NCBI GenBank assembly: GCA_021044545.1
Contig: CP087990.1
Span: 1,426,001 to 1,490,000, forward strand
Reading direction: 5' to 3'
DNA: 64,000 nucleotides
From: Comamonadaceae bacterium M7527
Lineage (GTDB): Bacteria > Pseudomonadota > Gammaproteobacteria > Burkholderiales > Burkholderiaceae_C
Made by a program: the position numbers and the translations under genes. The notes beneath the pieces are model-generated. The model did no database searches and was not told the DNA's origin. It worked only from the letters and a program-made list of their open reading frames with translations. This document shows, piece by piece, positions 1 to 9,268 of this stretch; the stretch's first letter is position 1; each line of letters opens with the position of its first letter.

Positions 1-628
1 GCGTCGTCAAACCAGCGCAACCTTGTTTGTATCTGGTGGCAAGTCACCCATTGCATTGTTCAAGGCACTGGCCGCGCGTGCCTTACCTTGGCATGCCATC
101 ACCATCAGCTTGGCCGATGACCGCTGCGTGGACAACCAACACCAAGCCAGCAACGCCTTGCTGGTACGCACGCATTTGCTGCAAGGCTACGCGACGGCGG
201 CCAGATTTGTGCCACTGGTGAATGTCGCGCCCAACGCAGCAATGGCTGAGCCCCACGTGCTGGCTGGCAAGGCAACACAGGCCATCAACGCGCTAGGCGG
301 CATAGACGTGCTGGTACTGGGCATGGGCGCTGATGGACACACGGCGTCGCTGTTTCCACAAGCACCACAACTAGACCTTGCGCTGGACCTGACCCAAGCT
401 GCAGGCTGTATTGCCACCAGCCCACAAACCGCGCCTTTTGAACGTGTGAGCTTAAACCTGTCGGCCATTTTGTCGGCCAGGCACATTGCCGTGGCCATTG
501 GCGGTGGTGCTGACAAACACGCGGTCTACGCCCAGCTCAAAGCAGCGCCCAGCAAAGCACTGCCACTGTCCTGCGTCTTGCACCGTACAAGCAACAAGCC
601 CAGTATTGGCGTTTGGCTGAACGCCTAA
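1..628 (+). CDS. pgl: 6-phosphogluconolactonase, 5' end outside window
   Basis: Hydrolyses 6-phosphogluconolactone to 6-phosphogluconate in the cytoplasm, between glucose-6-phosphate dehydrogenase and Edd. The reading frame is open from base 2, before the family glycine motif LFVSGGKSP, so the true start lies left of the window and about 208 residues are visible. Family motifs seen are DDRCVDNQHQASN and VLGMGADGHTASLFP near the middle. The gene ends 42 bp before edd, which with eda, pgi and glk forms an apparent Entner-Doudoroff operon; zwf would be expected just upstream but cannot be seen. Identification is from motifs and context. Confidence 0.93.
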   Translation, partial: RRQTSATLFVSGGKSPIALFKALAARALPWHAITISLADDRCVDNQHQASNALLVRTHLLQGYATAARFVPLVNVAPNAAMAEPHVLAGKATQAINALGGIDVLVLGMGADGHTASLFPQAPQLDLALDLTQAAGCIATSPQTAPFERVSLNLSAILSARHIAVAIGGGADKHAVYAQLKAAPSKALPLSCVLHRTSNKPSIGVWLNA

Positions 629-670
629 CAGCTGCCGACCACCCATTAGCGACCAACGACAACACACACC

Positions 671-2582
671 ATGACCACCACACTACCGGCTCCAGAACTG
701 GCCTCCAGCCCCAGCTTTGCCATACCCGCCATTAACGCCCAAGTCGCTGCGGTGACCGAGCGCATTGCCAAACGCAGCGCAGTCGCGCGGTGACTACGAA
801 GCCATGGTGGCCGCCAGCGCCACTGTGGGCCCACAGCGCAAAGGCATGGGTTGCGCCAACATGGCGCATGCATTTGCCGCCATGCCGGCCAACGACAAAC
901 TCATGCTGCGCAAGGAAATAGCGCCCAACGTAGGCATCATCACCGCTTACAACGACATGTTGTCGGCACACCAGCCCTATGAGTACGCGCCAGAAATCAT
1001 TCGCCAAGCTGCGCGGGCCGTAGGTGCCACAGCCCAAGTGGCAGGCGGCGTACCGGCCATGTGTGATGGTGTGACACAAGGCACAGACAGCATGGATTTG
1101 TCGCTGTTTTCGCGCGATGTGATTGCCTTGGCCACCGCAGTTGGTTTGTCACACAACGTGTTTGACGCCACCTTGTGTTTGGGGGTGTGCGACAAAATCG
1201 TACCCGGCTTGCTAATGGGTGCTTTGCAGTTTGGCCACTTGCCGACCGTTTTTGTGCCCGCCGGCCCCATGACATCTGGTTTACCCAACGACGACAAGGC
1301 AAAGGTTCGCCAGCAATACGCGCAAGGCTTGGTGGGACGAGACGCGTTGCTGCAAGCCGAAGAAGGCGCCTACCACGGCCCAGGCACCTGCACCTTTTAC
1401 GGTACCGCCAATTCCAACCAGATGCTGATGGAGATCATGGGCCTGCACTTGCCAGGCTCATCATTTGTCAACCCAGGCACAGACATACGCCGCGCCTTAA
1501 GCATTGCCGCCACCCAACGCGCGATTGCCCTGGCACAAGACAAGAGCGCGGGGCGCATCACACTGGCCAGCGTGGTCAACACCAAGTCAATCGTCAATGC
1601 CATTGTGGGTTTGCTGGCCACTGGCGGCTCAACCAACCACACCATGCACATCGTGGCCATGGCGCGCGCCGCTGGCGTATTGATCAACTGGGACGACTTC
1701 TCAGATTTGTCCGCCGTAGTCCCCTCACTCACCAAGATTTACCCCAACGGCTCGGCCGACGTGAATCACTTCCATGCAGCAGGCGGCATGGGCTTTTTAA
1801 TGCGTGAATTGCTACAAGCAGGCTTGCTACACAACGACGTAGACACCATCGTGGGCCACGGCCTGCACCGTTACGCCTGTGAGCCCTGGATGGATGGCGG
1901 CAATTTAAGCTGGCGCAGTCTGCCCTCTGAGTCAGCCGACACCAATGTGGTGCGTGGCGTGGCCAAGCCCTTCGCACCTGACGGTGGACTAAAGGTGTTG
2001 CACGGCAATATAGGCCGCGCGGTGATTAAAACCTCAGCTGTCAAGCCCGAGCACCGTGTGGTGCGCGCGCCTGCCGTGGTGGTGCACAGCCAAAAAGAGT
2101 TGGCAGACCTGTTTGCCGCAGGCGAACTCAACAAAGACTTTGTAGCGGTGGTGCGCTTTCAAGGCCCGCAGGCCAACGGCATGCCAGAGCTGCACAAACT
2201 CACGCCGCCATTGGGTGTGCTTCAAGACAAAGGCTTTCAGGTGGCACTGGTCACAGACGGGCGCATGTCCGGCGCATCAGGCAAAGTGCCCGCGGCCATA
2301 CATGTGAGCCCGGAAGCCTTGGCCGGTGGTGCCATTGCACAAATACAAAACGGCGACATGGTTGAACTGGACGGCAACTCCGGCGTGTTGCGCGTGTTGG
2401 TAGACGAGGCCGAATTTGCAGCCCGTGCACATGCCACCACCGACCTCAGCGGCAATGCACGCGGCAGCGGACGCGACTTGTTTGCCATGTTCCGCCGCCA
2501 CAGCAGCATTGCCGAAATGGGCGCTTCCCCCTTTTTGACTAAAGTCAAAGCGAAACAATACAACAAGCGAGACACACCATGA
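671..2582 (+). CDS. edd: 6-phosphogluconate dehydratase, frameshifted near its N-terminus
   Basis: Dehydrates 6-phosphogluconate to KDPG; an IlvD/Edd-family iron-sulfur enzyme. Motifs include ITAYNDMLSAHQPYE, GGVPAMCDGVTQG, LATGGSTNHTMH and VTDGRMSGASGKVPAA. The ATG at 671 opens a 40-codon frame whose end (VTERIAKRSAVAR) matches the start of Edd proteins but stops at 791. The remaining 600 or so residues continue one base later in another frame, resuming at RGDYEAM. Loss of two bases (CG) from the GTCGCGCGG run at 782-790, or one extra base, explains this. The stop overlaps the eda start (ATGA). If the shift is real, translation could begin only at an internal codon such as TTG 765 or ATG 804, losing the conserved N-terminus. 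A sequencing error is the likelier cause. Confidence 0.9.
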
Positions 2583-3223
2583 GCTACCAGCAACTGCCTG
2601 CGTTTGCCAGCAAAACAGTCCCAGTCATCGTGATTACAGACGTCGCCCAAGCCGTGCCCATGGCGCACGCTTTGTTGGCCGGCGGCATTGATGTGATGGA
2701 GATCACCTTGCGCCACAAGGCTGGCCTGCCCGCTATTGAGGCGGTGGCCAGGGCCGTACCCGAGATGGTGGTGGGCGCAGGCACGGTCACCACCGTGGCC
2801 GACGTTCAGCAAGTCATTGATGCTGGCGCGACGTTTGCCTTGTCTCCCGGCATGACACCAGCACTGATTGAAGCCGTCAAGGCCGCCAACTTGCCATTTG
2901 TTCCTGGCGTGATGACGCCTGGCGAAGCCATGCTGGCACGCGAACATGGCTTTGGTCTGCTGAAACTGTTTCCGGCTGCGCAAGCTGGCGGCTTGGCCAT
3001 GCTCAAAGCCATGGGCGGACCTTTGGGCGACTTGCGCTTTTGTCCAACAGGCGGTGTGTCGCTGGCCAACATGAACGAGTTTTTGGCGCTCAACAACGTG
3101 GCCATGGTGGGCGGCTCGTGGCTCACACCTGTTAACGTGGTGGAGCAAGCAGCTCGTAGCGGTGACTGGTCTGTCATTACCAAATTGGCGCAAGAGGCCA
3201 CTGATAAAGCCCAAACCGCCTGA
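2579..3223 (+). CDS. eda: KDPG aldolase (2-dehydro-3-deoxy-phosphogluconate aldolase)
   Basis: Cleaves KDPG to pyruvate and glyceraldehyde-3-phosphate, the last Entner-Doudoroff step. The protein has 214 residues, the usual size for this TIM-barrel class I aldolase. The general-base glutamate sits in VMEITLR (about E41) and the Schiff-base lysine in LLKLFPA (about K129), followed by the phosphate-binding FCPTGGV. The start codon overlaps the edd stop, implying translational coupling. Nothing unusual is seen. Confidence 0.97.
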   Translation: MSYQQLPAFASKTVPVIVITDVAQAVPMAHALLAGGIDVMEITLRHKAGLPAIEAVARAVPEMVVGAGTVTTVADVQQVIDAGATFALSPGMTPALIEAVKAANLPFVPGVMTPGEAMLAREHGFGLLKLFPAAQAGGLAMLKAMGGPLGDLRFCPTGGVSLANMNEFLALNNVAMVGGSWLTPVNVVEQAARSGDWSVITKLAQEATDKAQTA

Positions 3224-3271
3224 GTGCGTCCAGCCAGTCGACCAACAAACAAGACCAATCAGACACCCACC

Positions 3272-4849
3272 ATGGCCACCTTCACCGCCCCACAACATAC
3301 GGCCTCTTGGCAGCAGCTGGCACAACACAATACCAGTGCACATTTGCGCGACTTGCTGCAAGACACACAACGCAATGCAGCCATGCAAATCAGCGCTGCG
3401 GGCATTACCCTGGATTTTTCCAGGCAACGCGTCAACGCTGATGTGATGCACACCCTGCACGCGCTGGCCAATGAGCGTGATGTGATGGGCCAAGCTCAGG
3501 CCATGGTGCGTGGTGAGCACATCAACGCCACGGAAGACCGCGCTGTATTGCACATGGCTTTGCGCGGCGCGGGCCAAGCCAACGCGCCGTGGGGCGATGA
3601 CATCAGCGCCCAAGTGCGCAAAGCGCTCAACCACTTTTTGGTCTTTGCAGACAAGGTGCACAACGGTGAGGCTTTAGGCCACACTGGCCAAGCCATTACC
3701 GACGTGGTCAACCTAGGTATTGGTGGCTCCGACCTGGGGCCGCGCATGGCCGTGCAAGCCTTGGCGGCGCAAACTGGCAAGGCCGTGCGCGTGCACTTTG
3801 TGTCTAACCCAGACGCGTGGGCTTTGCACCAAACACTGAGCAGCCTGGACGCAGCGCGCACCTTGGTGGTGGTGTCGTCCAAAACATTCACCACACAAGA
3901 AACACTCACGCTTGCCACCAGCGCACGCGAATGGCTGGTGGACAGCGGCATTGCTGAAGCTGACATCGGCAAGCACTTGGCCGCCGTATCAGCCGCCACC
4001 GACAAAACCAGCGCCTTTGGCGTGCTGCCTGAGCGGGTATTTGGCTTTTGGGACTGGGTGGGTGGGCGCTACTCGGTGTGGTCTGCCATTGGTTTGCCAT
4101 TGGCCATATCTATTGGCAGTGACAACTTTCTAGCGTTTTTAGCAGGCGCGCACGACATGGACCAGCACTTCCTGAGTGCACCAGCGCAACAAAACCTGCC
4201 GCTGACCATGGCGCTGTTGGGTGTATGGAACCGTAACTTTTTAAACGCGCCCACACAACTCATAGCGCCCTATGCCTGGCGCCTGGAAAAATTCACCCCG
4301 TTTATTCAGCAAATGGACATGGAGTCCAACGGTAAGTCCACGCACATTGACGGCTCACCAGTTGCTACGCCAACAGGCCCGATTGTGTGGGGTGGTTTGG
4401 GCATAGACGGTCAGCATGCCTATTTTCAGCTGATTCACCAGGGCCAACACCTGATACCAGTTGACTTTATTGGGGTAGCCCGCGAAGACACGCCGGGGCC
4501 ACGGTCAACCGAGCACCACCGCGTGACCTTGCTCAACCTGAGCGCGCAAGCACAGGCCCTGGCCTGCGGGCGCAACGCTGCAGACACAGCGCAAAGCCTG
4601 CGCGACGCCGGCATAAGTGAAGCCGACGTGGCGCGACTCACACCACACCGCAGCTTTGCGGGCAACGTACCCAGCAACGTGCTGTGGCTAGAGTCCCTCA
4701 CACCGCATAGCCTGGGTGCACTCATTGCACTGTACGAACACAAGGTGTTTTGCCAGGCAGCCGTATGGGGCATTCACGCCTACGACCAATGGGGCGTTGA
4801 ACTGGGCAAGACCATGGCCAAAGCCATGGAGCAACACGCCAACACCTGA
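3272..4849 (+). CDS. pgi: glucose-6-phosphate isomerase
   Basis: Interconverts glucose-6-phosphate and fructose-6-phosphate, letting fructose-derived carbon enter the Entner-Doudoroff route. About 525 residues. Signatures are GIGGSDLGPRM, SSKTFTTQETL, WDWVGGRYSVWS and the catalytic region MDMESNGK, with LIHQGQ and KVFCQAAVWGI following. The ATG at 3272 is preferred to an in-frame GTG at 3224 because the extra 16 residues are low in family character. It follows eda by 48 bp and lies in the same transcription unit. Confidence 0.96.
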   Translation: MATFTAPQHTASWQQLAQHNTSAHLRDLLQDTQRNAAMQISAAGITLDFSRQRVNADVMHTLHALANERDVMGQAQAMVRGEHINATEDRAVLHMALRGAGQANAPWGDDISAQVRKALNHFLVFADKVHNGEALGHTGQAITDVVNLGIGGSDLGPRMAVQALAAQTGKAVRVHFVSNPDAWALHQTLSSLDAARTLVVVSSKTFTTQETLTLATSAREWLVDSGIAEADIGKHLAAVSAATDKTSAFGVLPERVFGFWDWVGGRYSVWSAIGLPLAISIGSDNFLAFLAGAHDMDQHFLSAPAQQNLPLTMALLGVWNRNFLNAPTQLIAPYAWRLEKFTPFIQQMDMESNGKSTHIDGSPVATPTGPIVWGGLGIDGQHAYFQLIHQGQHLIPVDFIGVAREDTPGPRSTEHHRVTLLNLSAQAQALACGRNAADTAQSLRDAGISEADVARLTPHRSFAGNVPSNVLWLESLTPHSLGALIALYEHKVFCQAAVWGIHAYDQWGVELGKTMAKAMEQHANT

Positions 4850-4860
4850 TGCCTACACCC

Positions 4861-4891
4861 GCAAGTCATACGCTTAGCCGTGTATGCTTGC
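4861..4891 (+). other. imperfect hairpin between pgi and glk
   Basis: GCAAG-t-CATAC pairs with GTATGCTTGC around a ten-base loop, giving ten pairs with one bulge. There is no following T-run, so it is not a standard terminator. It may stabilise or process the pgi-glk transcript, or be chance. Confidence 0.25.
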
Positions 4892-4974
4892 AGCCTTTAC
4901 GCCGCAGTGCTGACGCACCAGTTGTCTTGGTATTGCCTGCTCATCTGCCGTTACTTTGTTAACCCTGCCACGCC

Positions 4975-5982
4975 ATGTTTGACTCCCGCAACCATTCACT
5001 AGACATGCCACCGGCCTACCCGCGTTGGCTGGGTGACATAGGCGGCACCAACGCGCGCTTTGGTTGGCAGGCAAGTGCGGACACACCCATCACAGACGTA
5101 CACGTATTGCCCTGCGCCGAATATGCGGGCTTATTCGAGGCGGCTACCGCTTACCTCGAGCTGGCAGGCAAGGCAACCCCGCCCAGCGCCGCATTTGGTA
5201 TTGCTAACCCAGTCACTGGCGACGCCATTGCCATGACCAACCACCACTGGCGTTTTTCAGTGGACGAATTGCGCGTGCAGCTGGGTCTGCAACGGTTGTT
5301 GCTGCTCAACGACTTCACAGCCTTGGCCTTGTCGCTGACCACACTGGCAGACGACAACAAGCTGCAAGTGGGCAGCGGCAGCCCATCGCCAGACGCTGCC
5401 ATAGGCCTGATCGGCCCAGGCACCGGCCTGGGTGTATCGGGCTTGCTGCCCTTGGGTCATCAAAACAAATGGATACCCATTGCAGGTGAGGGCGGTCATG
5501 TCACCCTCAGCGCCACCAATGACGCTGAGTTTGAACTTATCAAACACCTGCAAAAGCGCTACGGCCACGTCTCTGGCGAACGCGTGGTGTCTGGCACCGG
5601 CCTGGTAGACCTGTACCACGCCTTGGGCGACTTGCACGGCGGCACGGCACGCGAAATCGTCACCGCCGCACAAGTGCTGGAGCGCGCCACGCTTGAGCCT
5701 GGCAGCCGCGCGGTTGAGGCCATCGATTTGTTTTGCGCCTTTCTTGGCAGCGCCGCAGGCGACCTCGCGCTCACGCTGGGCGCGCGCGGCGGCATTTACA
5801 TTGGCGGGGGCATAGTGCCACGCTTGGGTGAGCGCTTCAACGCCTCGCCTTTCAGAGCCCGCTTTGAAGACAAAGGCCGCTTCAAGACCTATCTTGAAAA
5901 AGTGCCTACCTGGGTCATCAACAGCCCAGTTTCTCCTGCGCTGGCGGGTGCCTCACAAGCACTGTCGTTAGCCATCTGGTAG
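4975..5982 (+). CDS. glk: glucokinase
   Basis: Phosphorylates imported glucose with ATP. It is a member of the proteobacterial Glk family, not ROK, with about 335 residues. The phosphate-binding motif LGDIGGTNARFGW lies near residue 20, then FGIANPVTGD, LLNDFTALA with the catalytic Asp, GPGTGLGV, and GEGGHVTL. ATG 4975 is used; ATG 5005 (MPPAYPRW) is also possible and would bring the start closer to the first beta strand. It lies 125 bp after pgi and directly before the glucose-type ABC operon, so substrate supply and phosphorylation are adjacent. Confidence 0.95.
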   Translation: MFDSRNHSLDMPPAYPRWLGDIGGTNARFGWQASADTPITDVHVLPCAEYAGLFEAATAYLELAGKATPPSAAFGIANPVTGDAIAMTNHHWRFSVDELRVQLGLQRLLLLNDFTALALSLTTLADDNKLQVGSGSPSPDAAIGLIGPGTGLGVSGLLPLGHQNKWIPIAGEGGHVTLSATNDAEFELIKHLQKRYGHVSGERVVSGTGLVDLYHALGDLHGGTAREIVTAAQVLERATLEPGSRAVEAIDLFCAFLGSAAGDLALTLGARGGIYIGGGIVPRLGERFNASPFRARFEDKGRFKTYLEKVPTWVINSPVSPALAGASQALSLAIW

Positions 5983-6033
5983 CACCAGAGCTACCCAGCC
6001 CAAGCGCGATCTGACGTGAACACCCTTGCAAAA

Positions 6034-6050
6034 CTAGGGAAAGTCCTGAT
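6034..6050. promoter_or_regulatory. 17-bp palindrome-like motif, copy 1
   Basis: CTAGGGAAAGTCCTGAT lies 88 bp before the sugar-binding-protein start and 13 bp left of the LacI-type operator. It resembles copies at 14014, 42291 and 54141, consensus near CTAGGGAAAGTCCTAGG. The factor that binds is unknown. Confidence 0.45.
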
Positions 6051-6063
6051 AATCGGCGCCCAA

Positions 6064-6077
6064 TGTAAACGTTATCA
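6064..6077. promoter_or_regulatory. LacI-family operator before the sugar ABC operon
   Basis: TGTAAACGTTATCA, a near-palindrome centred on the CG step that is typical of LacI/GalR operators. An identical copy is at 14044 and a one-base variant at 13989, flanking the promoters around the LacI-type gene. The ABC operon is therefore inferred to belong to that regulator's regulon. Confidence 0.8.
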
Positions 6078-6138
6078 TTCTGACTGTTGACCTATGGTGG
6101 TCACGCTATTTATCTGACTCGTCTCAGGAGACAAACAC

Positions 6139-7374
6139 ATGAAACGTACCCTCATCGCTGGCTTGATCAGCGCATCAATGGCAACTGGTGCACTGGCCGC
6201 TGAATCTGTTGAAGTTTTGCACTGGTGGACCTCAGGCGGCGAAGCTGCTGCCCTGGGCGTGCTCAAGAAAGACCTGGAAAGCCAAGGCGTTTCCTGGAAC
6301 GACATGCCAGTAGCTGGCGGTGGTGGCGAAGCTGCCATGACAGCCCTGCGCGCACGCGTTACCTCTGGCAACCCACCCTCTGCTGTACAGGCTTTGGGCT
6401 TTGACATCACCGACTGGGCCAAGCAGGGTGTAGTCGCTGACCTGAACACACTGGCCACCAAAGAGGGTTGGGACAAAGTGGTGCCTAAAGCACTGCAAAA
6501 CTTCTCAAAACATAATGGCAAATGGATTGCTGCACCTGTAAACGTGCACTCCACCAACTGGGTATGGGCCAACAAGGCCGTATTGGAAAAAGCTGGCGTT
6601 AAAACCATGCCCAACACATGGGATGAGTTCATCGCGGCACTCGACAAAGTGCAAAAAGCCGGCTTTATTGGCCTGGCCCATGGCGGGCAAGCCTGGCAAG
6701 ATGCCACATTGTTTGACGGCGTGGTTCTAGCCACTGGCGGCGTTGACTTTTACAACAAGGCATTTGTCCAAAAAGACGAAGGTGCGTTGTCATCTGCAAC
6801 CATGCAAAAGTCATTTGAGCGCATGGCACAGTTGCGCAAATACGTAGACAAAGACTTCTCAAACCGCGACTGGAACTTGGCATCAGCCATGGTGATTGAG
6901 GGCAAAGCTGGCTTCCAAATCATGGGTGACTGGGCCAAGGGCGAGTTCTTGGGCGCCAAAAAAGTACCAGGCAAAGACTTCATGTGTTTCCGCGTACCTG
7001 GCACGCAAGGCATGGTGTCATTCAACTCTGACCAGTTCTTGATGTTCAAAGTTGGCTCCTCTTCACAGGGTGCGCAAATGAAACTGGCCAAGGCCATCAT
7101 GAACCCAAGCTTCCAAAGCGCGTTCAACGTTGTGAAGGGCTCAGTGCCAGCGCGTACAGACGTATCCAACGCAGCGTTTGACGACTGCGGCAAAAAGGGC
7201 ATGGCTGACCTGGCTGAAGCCAACCGCAAGGGTACCCTGGTGGGCTCAATGGCACACGGCCATGCCGTACCAGCGTCTATCAAGAACGGCTTTTACGACG
7301 TGATTACACAGCACTTCAACGGCTCAATGACCAGCAAGGCAGCAGCTGCAGCCATGGCTGACGCGGTTGAGTAA
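6139..7374 (+). CDS. sugar ABC transporter substrate-binding protein, glucose/mannose type
   Basis: Periplasmic solute-binding protein that delivers sugar to the permeases encoded downstream. About 411 residues with a Sec signal peptide (MKRTLIAGLISASMATGALA, cleavage before AESVEVLHWW). The HWWTSGGEAAAL opening and the ending rich in Lys/Ala resemble GtsA-type glucose/mannose binding proteins of cluster B. A good ribosome site (CAGGAGA) precedes the ATG. A LacI-type operator lies 62 bp upstream, and a terminator-like hairpin follows the stop, so this gene is probably expressed above its permeases. The exact sugar is inferred from the neighbouring glk/edd genes. Confidence 0.9.
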   Translation: MKRTLIAGLISASMATGALAAESVEVLHWWTSGGEAAALGVLKKDLESQGVSWNDMPVAGGGGEAAMTALRARVTSGNPPSAVQALGFDITDWAKQGVVADLNTLATKEGWDKVVPKALQNFSKHNGKWIAAPVNVHSTNWVWANKAVLEKAGVKTMPNTWDEFIAALDKVQKAGFIGLAHGGQAWQDATLFDGVVLATGGVDFYNKAFVQKDEGALSSATMQKSFERMAQLRKYVDKDFSNRDWNLASAMVIEGKAGFQIMGDWAKGEFLGAKKVPGKDFMCFRVPGTQGMVSFNSDQFLMFKVGSSSQGAQMKLAKAIMNPSFQSAFNVVKGSVPARTDVSNAAFDDCGKKGMADLAEANRKGTLVGSMAHGHAVPASIKNGFYDVITQHFNGSMTSKAAAAAMADAVE

Positions 7375-7405
7375 TTTGGCTTTGTAAGTTCGTGGCTTAA
7401 ACCAC

Positions 7406-7448
7406 GGGGGTTGGCCTAGAGCCGTGCTCTAGTGCAACCCCTTTTTTT
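7406..7448 (+). terminator. terminator-like attenuator after the binding-protein gene
   Basis: GGGGTTG pairs with CAACCCC, and an inner CTAGAG pairs with CTCTAG, followed directly by seven T. It is a convincing intrinsic terminator, yet it sits inside the operon 32 bp after the binding-protein stop, so partial read-through into the permease genes is implied. Confidence 0.85.
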
Positions 7449-7463
7449 ATTAGTGAATTGACC

Positions 7464-8336
7464 ATGAAAAATCGCTGGCTACCCTCTCTTGTGCTCAGCC
7501 CAAGCATCATCATGGTGGGCATTTGCGTGTATGGCTTTATTGCTTTCACCGTCTACTTATCATTTACAGCCTCTACCATTTTGCCAACCATGACGTTGGC
7601 CGACGAGAGCAACTACGCGCGTTTGTTCTCACTTAAAAATTTCTTTTTGTCGGTGAAGAACCTAGGCGTTTTCTCGGTTTTGTACATCGTCATCAGCATG
7701 CTGTTGGGTATGGGTTTAGCCATACTCATTGACCAGCGCATTCGCGCTGAGTCTTTGTTTCGCTCTATCTTTTTATATCCAATGGCCTTGTCATTCATCG
7801 TGACGGGCACGGCTTGGAAGTGGCTGCTAGATCCCAGCATTGGCTTTGAGCGGACCATGCACTTGCTAGGCTTTGAAAACTTTGTGTTTGACTGGATTAA
7901 AGACGGCGAGATGGCCATTTACACCGTGGTGATTGCCGCCGTGTGGCAAACCTCTGGCTTTGTGATGGCGTTATTTTTGGCCGGCTTGCGCGGCATTGAC
8001 GGCGAGGTACTCAACGCCGCACGCGTGGACGGCGCCAAGAGCTGGCGCATTTACTGGCGCATCATCATTCCGCAGTTAGGTCCCAGTTTTATCTCGTCGT
8101 TTGTAATCCTGGCGCATATGGCCATCAAGAGCTACGACTTGGTAATTGCACTAACCGGCGGTGGCCCTGGCCGCTCGACGTGGCTACCGTCTGTATTCAT
8201 GTACCAATACACCTTTACTCGAAACGAGATGGCCGTTGGTGCAGCCAGCGCCGTGGTCATGCTCATTGGCATAGCCGTAGTGGTGATTCCTTACGTGCGC
8301 CGAGAAATGCGCCTCAACAAAGGCGTTCAACCATGA
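7464..8336 (+). CDS. sugar ABC transporter permease, MalF/GtsB-like
   Basis: Inner-membrane permease subunit of the importer, about 290 residues with six predicted hydrophobic segments. The coupling motif for the ATPase (EAA loop) is seen as EVLNAARVDGAKSWRIYWRIIIPQLGP near residue 190. ATG 7464 is chosen over TTG 7458. The stop overlaps the next permease start as ATGA, so the two membrane subunits are translationally coupled. Confidence 0.92.
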   Translation: MKNRWLPSLVLSPSIIMVGICVYGFIAFTVYLSFTASTILPTMTLADESNYARLFSLKNFFLSVKNLGVFSVLYIVISMLLGMGLAILIDQRIRAESLFRSIFLYPMALSFIVTGTAWKWLLDPSIGFERTMHLLGFENFVFDWIKDGEMAIYTVVIAAVWQTSGFVMALFLAGLRGIDGEVLNAARVDGAKSWRIYWRIIIPQLGPSFISSFVILAHMAIKSYDLVIALTGGGPGRSTWLPSVFMYQYTFTRNEMAVGAASAVVMLIGIAVVVIPYVRREMRLNKGVQP

Positions 8337-9217
8337 CTAAAACCATTGTGATGAGCCCTAAACCCAGTGGCATCAAGTGGGAGCGTGTGGCGCTTTACGC
8401 AGTGCTACTGCTGCTGGCTGCTTTGTTTTTGATGCCCATCTATGTGATGCTCATCAACTCTATCAAGCCGCTTGATGAAATCCGTGGCGGTAACCTGGTG
8501 GCCCTGCCCTTGGCACCCACGCTAGAGCCTTGGGTACAAGCCTGGAGCCTGTCGCAAATTGGCGTGCAAGCCACTGGCCTAAAGCCCTACTTTGCTAACT
8601 CGTTTTTGATGGTAATTCCGGCTGTACTCATTTCCACAGCACTGGGAGCACTCAATGGCTACGTGCTCACACAGTTCAAGATCAAAGGTGGCACGCTTAT
8701 TTTTGGCTTGGTGTTGTTCTCGGTGTTCATCCCCTTCCAAATCGTTCTGATTCCCATGGCAAGACTGTTGGGTGAACTGGGTATTGCAGGCACTGTTAAG
8801 GGCCTTATCCTGGTACACACCATTTACGGCATTGGCTTTGGCACGCTGTTCTTCCGCAACTTTTACGCAGCATTTCCGCAAGAACTTGTGAAGTCAGCAC
8901 GCATGGATGGTGCGGGATTCTTTGTACTGTTTTGGCGCTTGATGCTGCCAGCGAGCTTGCCCATTGTGGTGGTCAACATCATTTGGCAGTTCACCAACAT
9001 TTGGAACGACTTCCTGTTTGGCGCGTCTTTTAGCGACTTCTCGTCTTACCCGTTAACGGTGGCACTCAACAATTTGGTGAGTAGCTCGACAGGCGTGAAG
9101 GAATACAACGTGCACTTTGCCGGCGCTTTCATCGCCGCGCTACCCACGTTGATTGTTTACATCGTGTCAGGCAAATATTTTGTGCGCGGCTTGATGGCTG
9201 GCTCGGTCAAAGGCTAA
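8333..9217 (+). CDS. sugar ABC transporter permease, MalG/GtsC-like
   Basis: Second membrane subunit, about 294 residues, with hydrophobic segments starting at YAVLLLLAALFLMPIYVML and an EAA loop ELVKSARMDGAGFFVLFWRLMLP. The ATG at 8333 overlaps the previous stop, which fixes this start over upstream in-frame codons. It ends 51 bp before the ATPase gene. Confidence 0.92.
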   Translation: MTKTIVMSPKPSGIKWERVALYAVLLLLAALFLMPIYVMLINSIKPLDEIRGGNLVALPLAPTLEPWVQAWSLSQIGVQATGLKPYFANSFLMVIPAVLISTALGALNGYVLTQFKIKGGTLIFGLVLFSVFIPFQIVLIPMARLLGELGIAGTVKGLILVHTIYGIGFGTLFFRNFYAAFPQELVKSARMDGAGFFVLFWRLMLPASLPIVVVNIIWQFTNIWNDFLFGASFSDFSSYPLTVALNNLVSSSTGVKEYNVHFAGAFIAALPTLIVYIVSGKYFVRGLMAGSVKG

Positions 9218-9268
9218 ACCAATCAACATGCTCAGAGGCTCAGCTCCTCGCTAACTGAAGAAACTATT

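Noticed and set aside
2237..3661. 474-codon open frame on the minus strand across eda and pgi
   Set aside because: Antisense to well-supported genes, no family features (His/Gly-rich), typical of GC-biased shadow frames.
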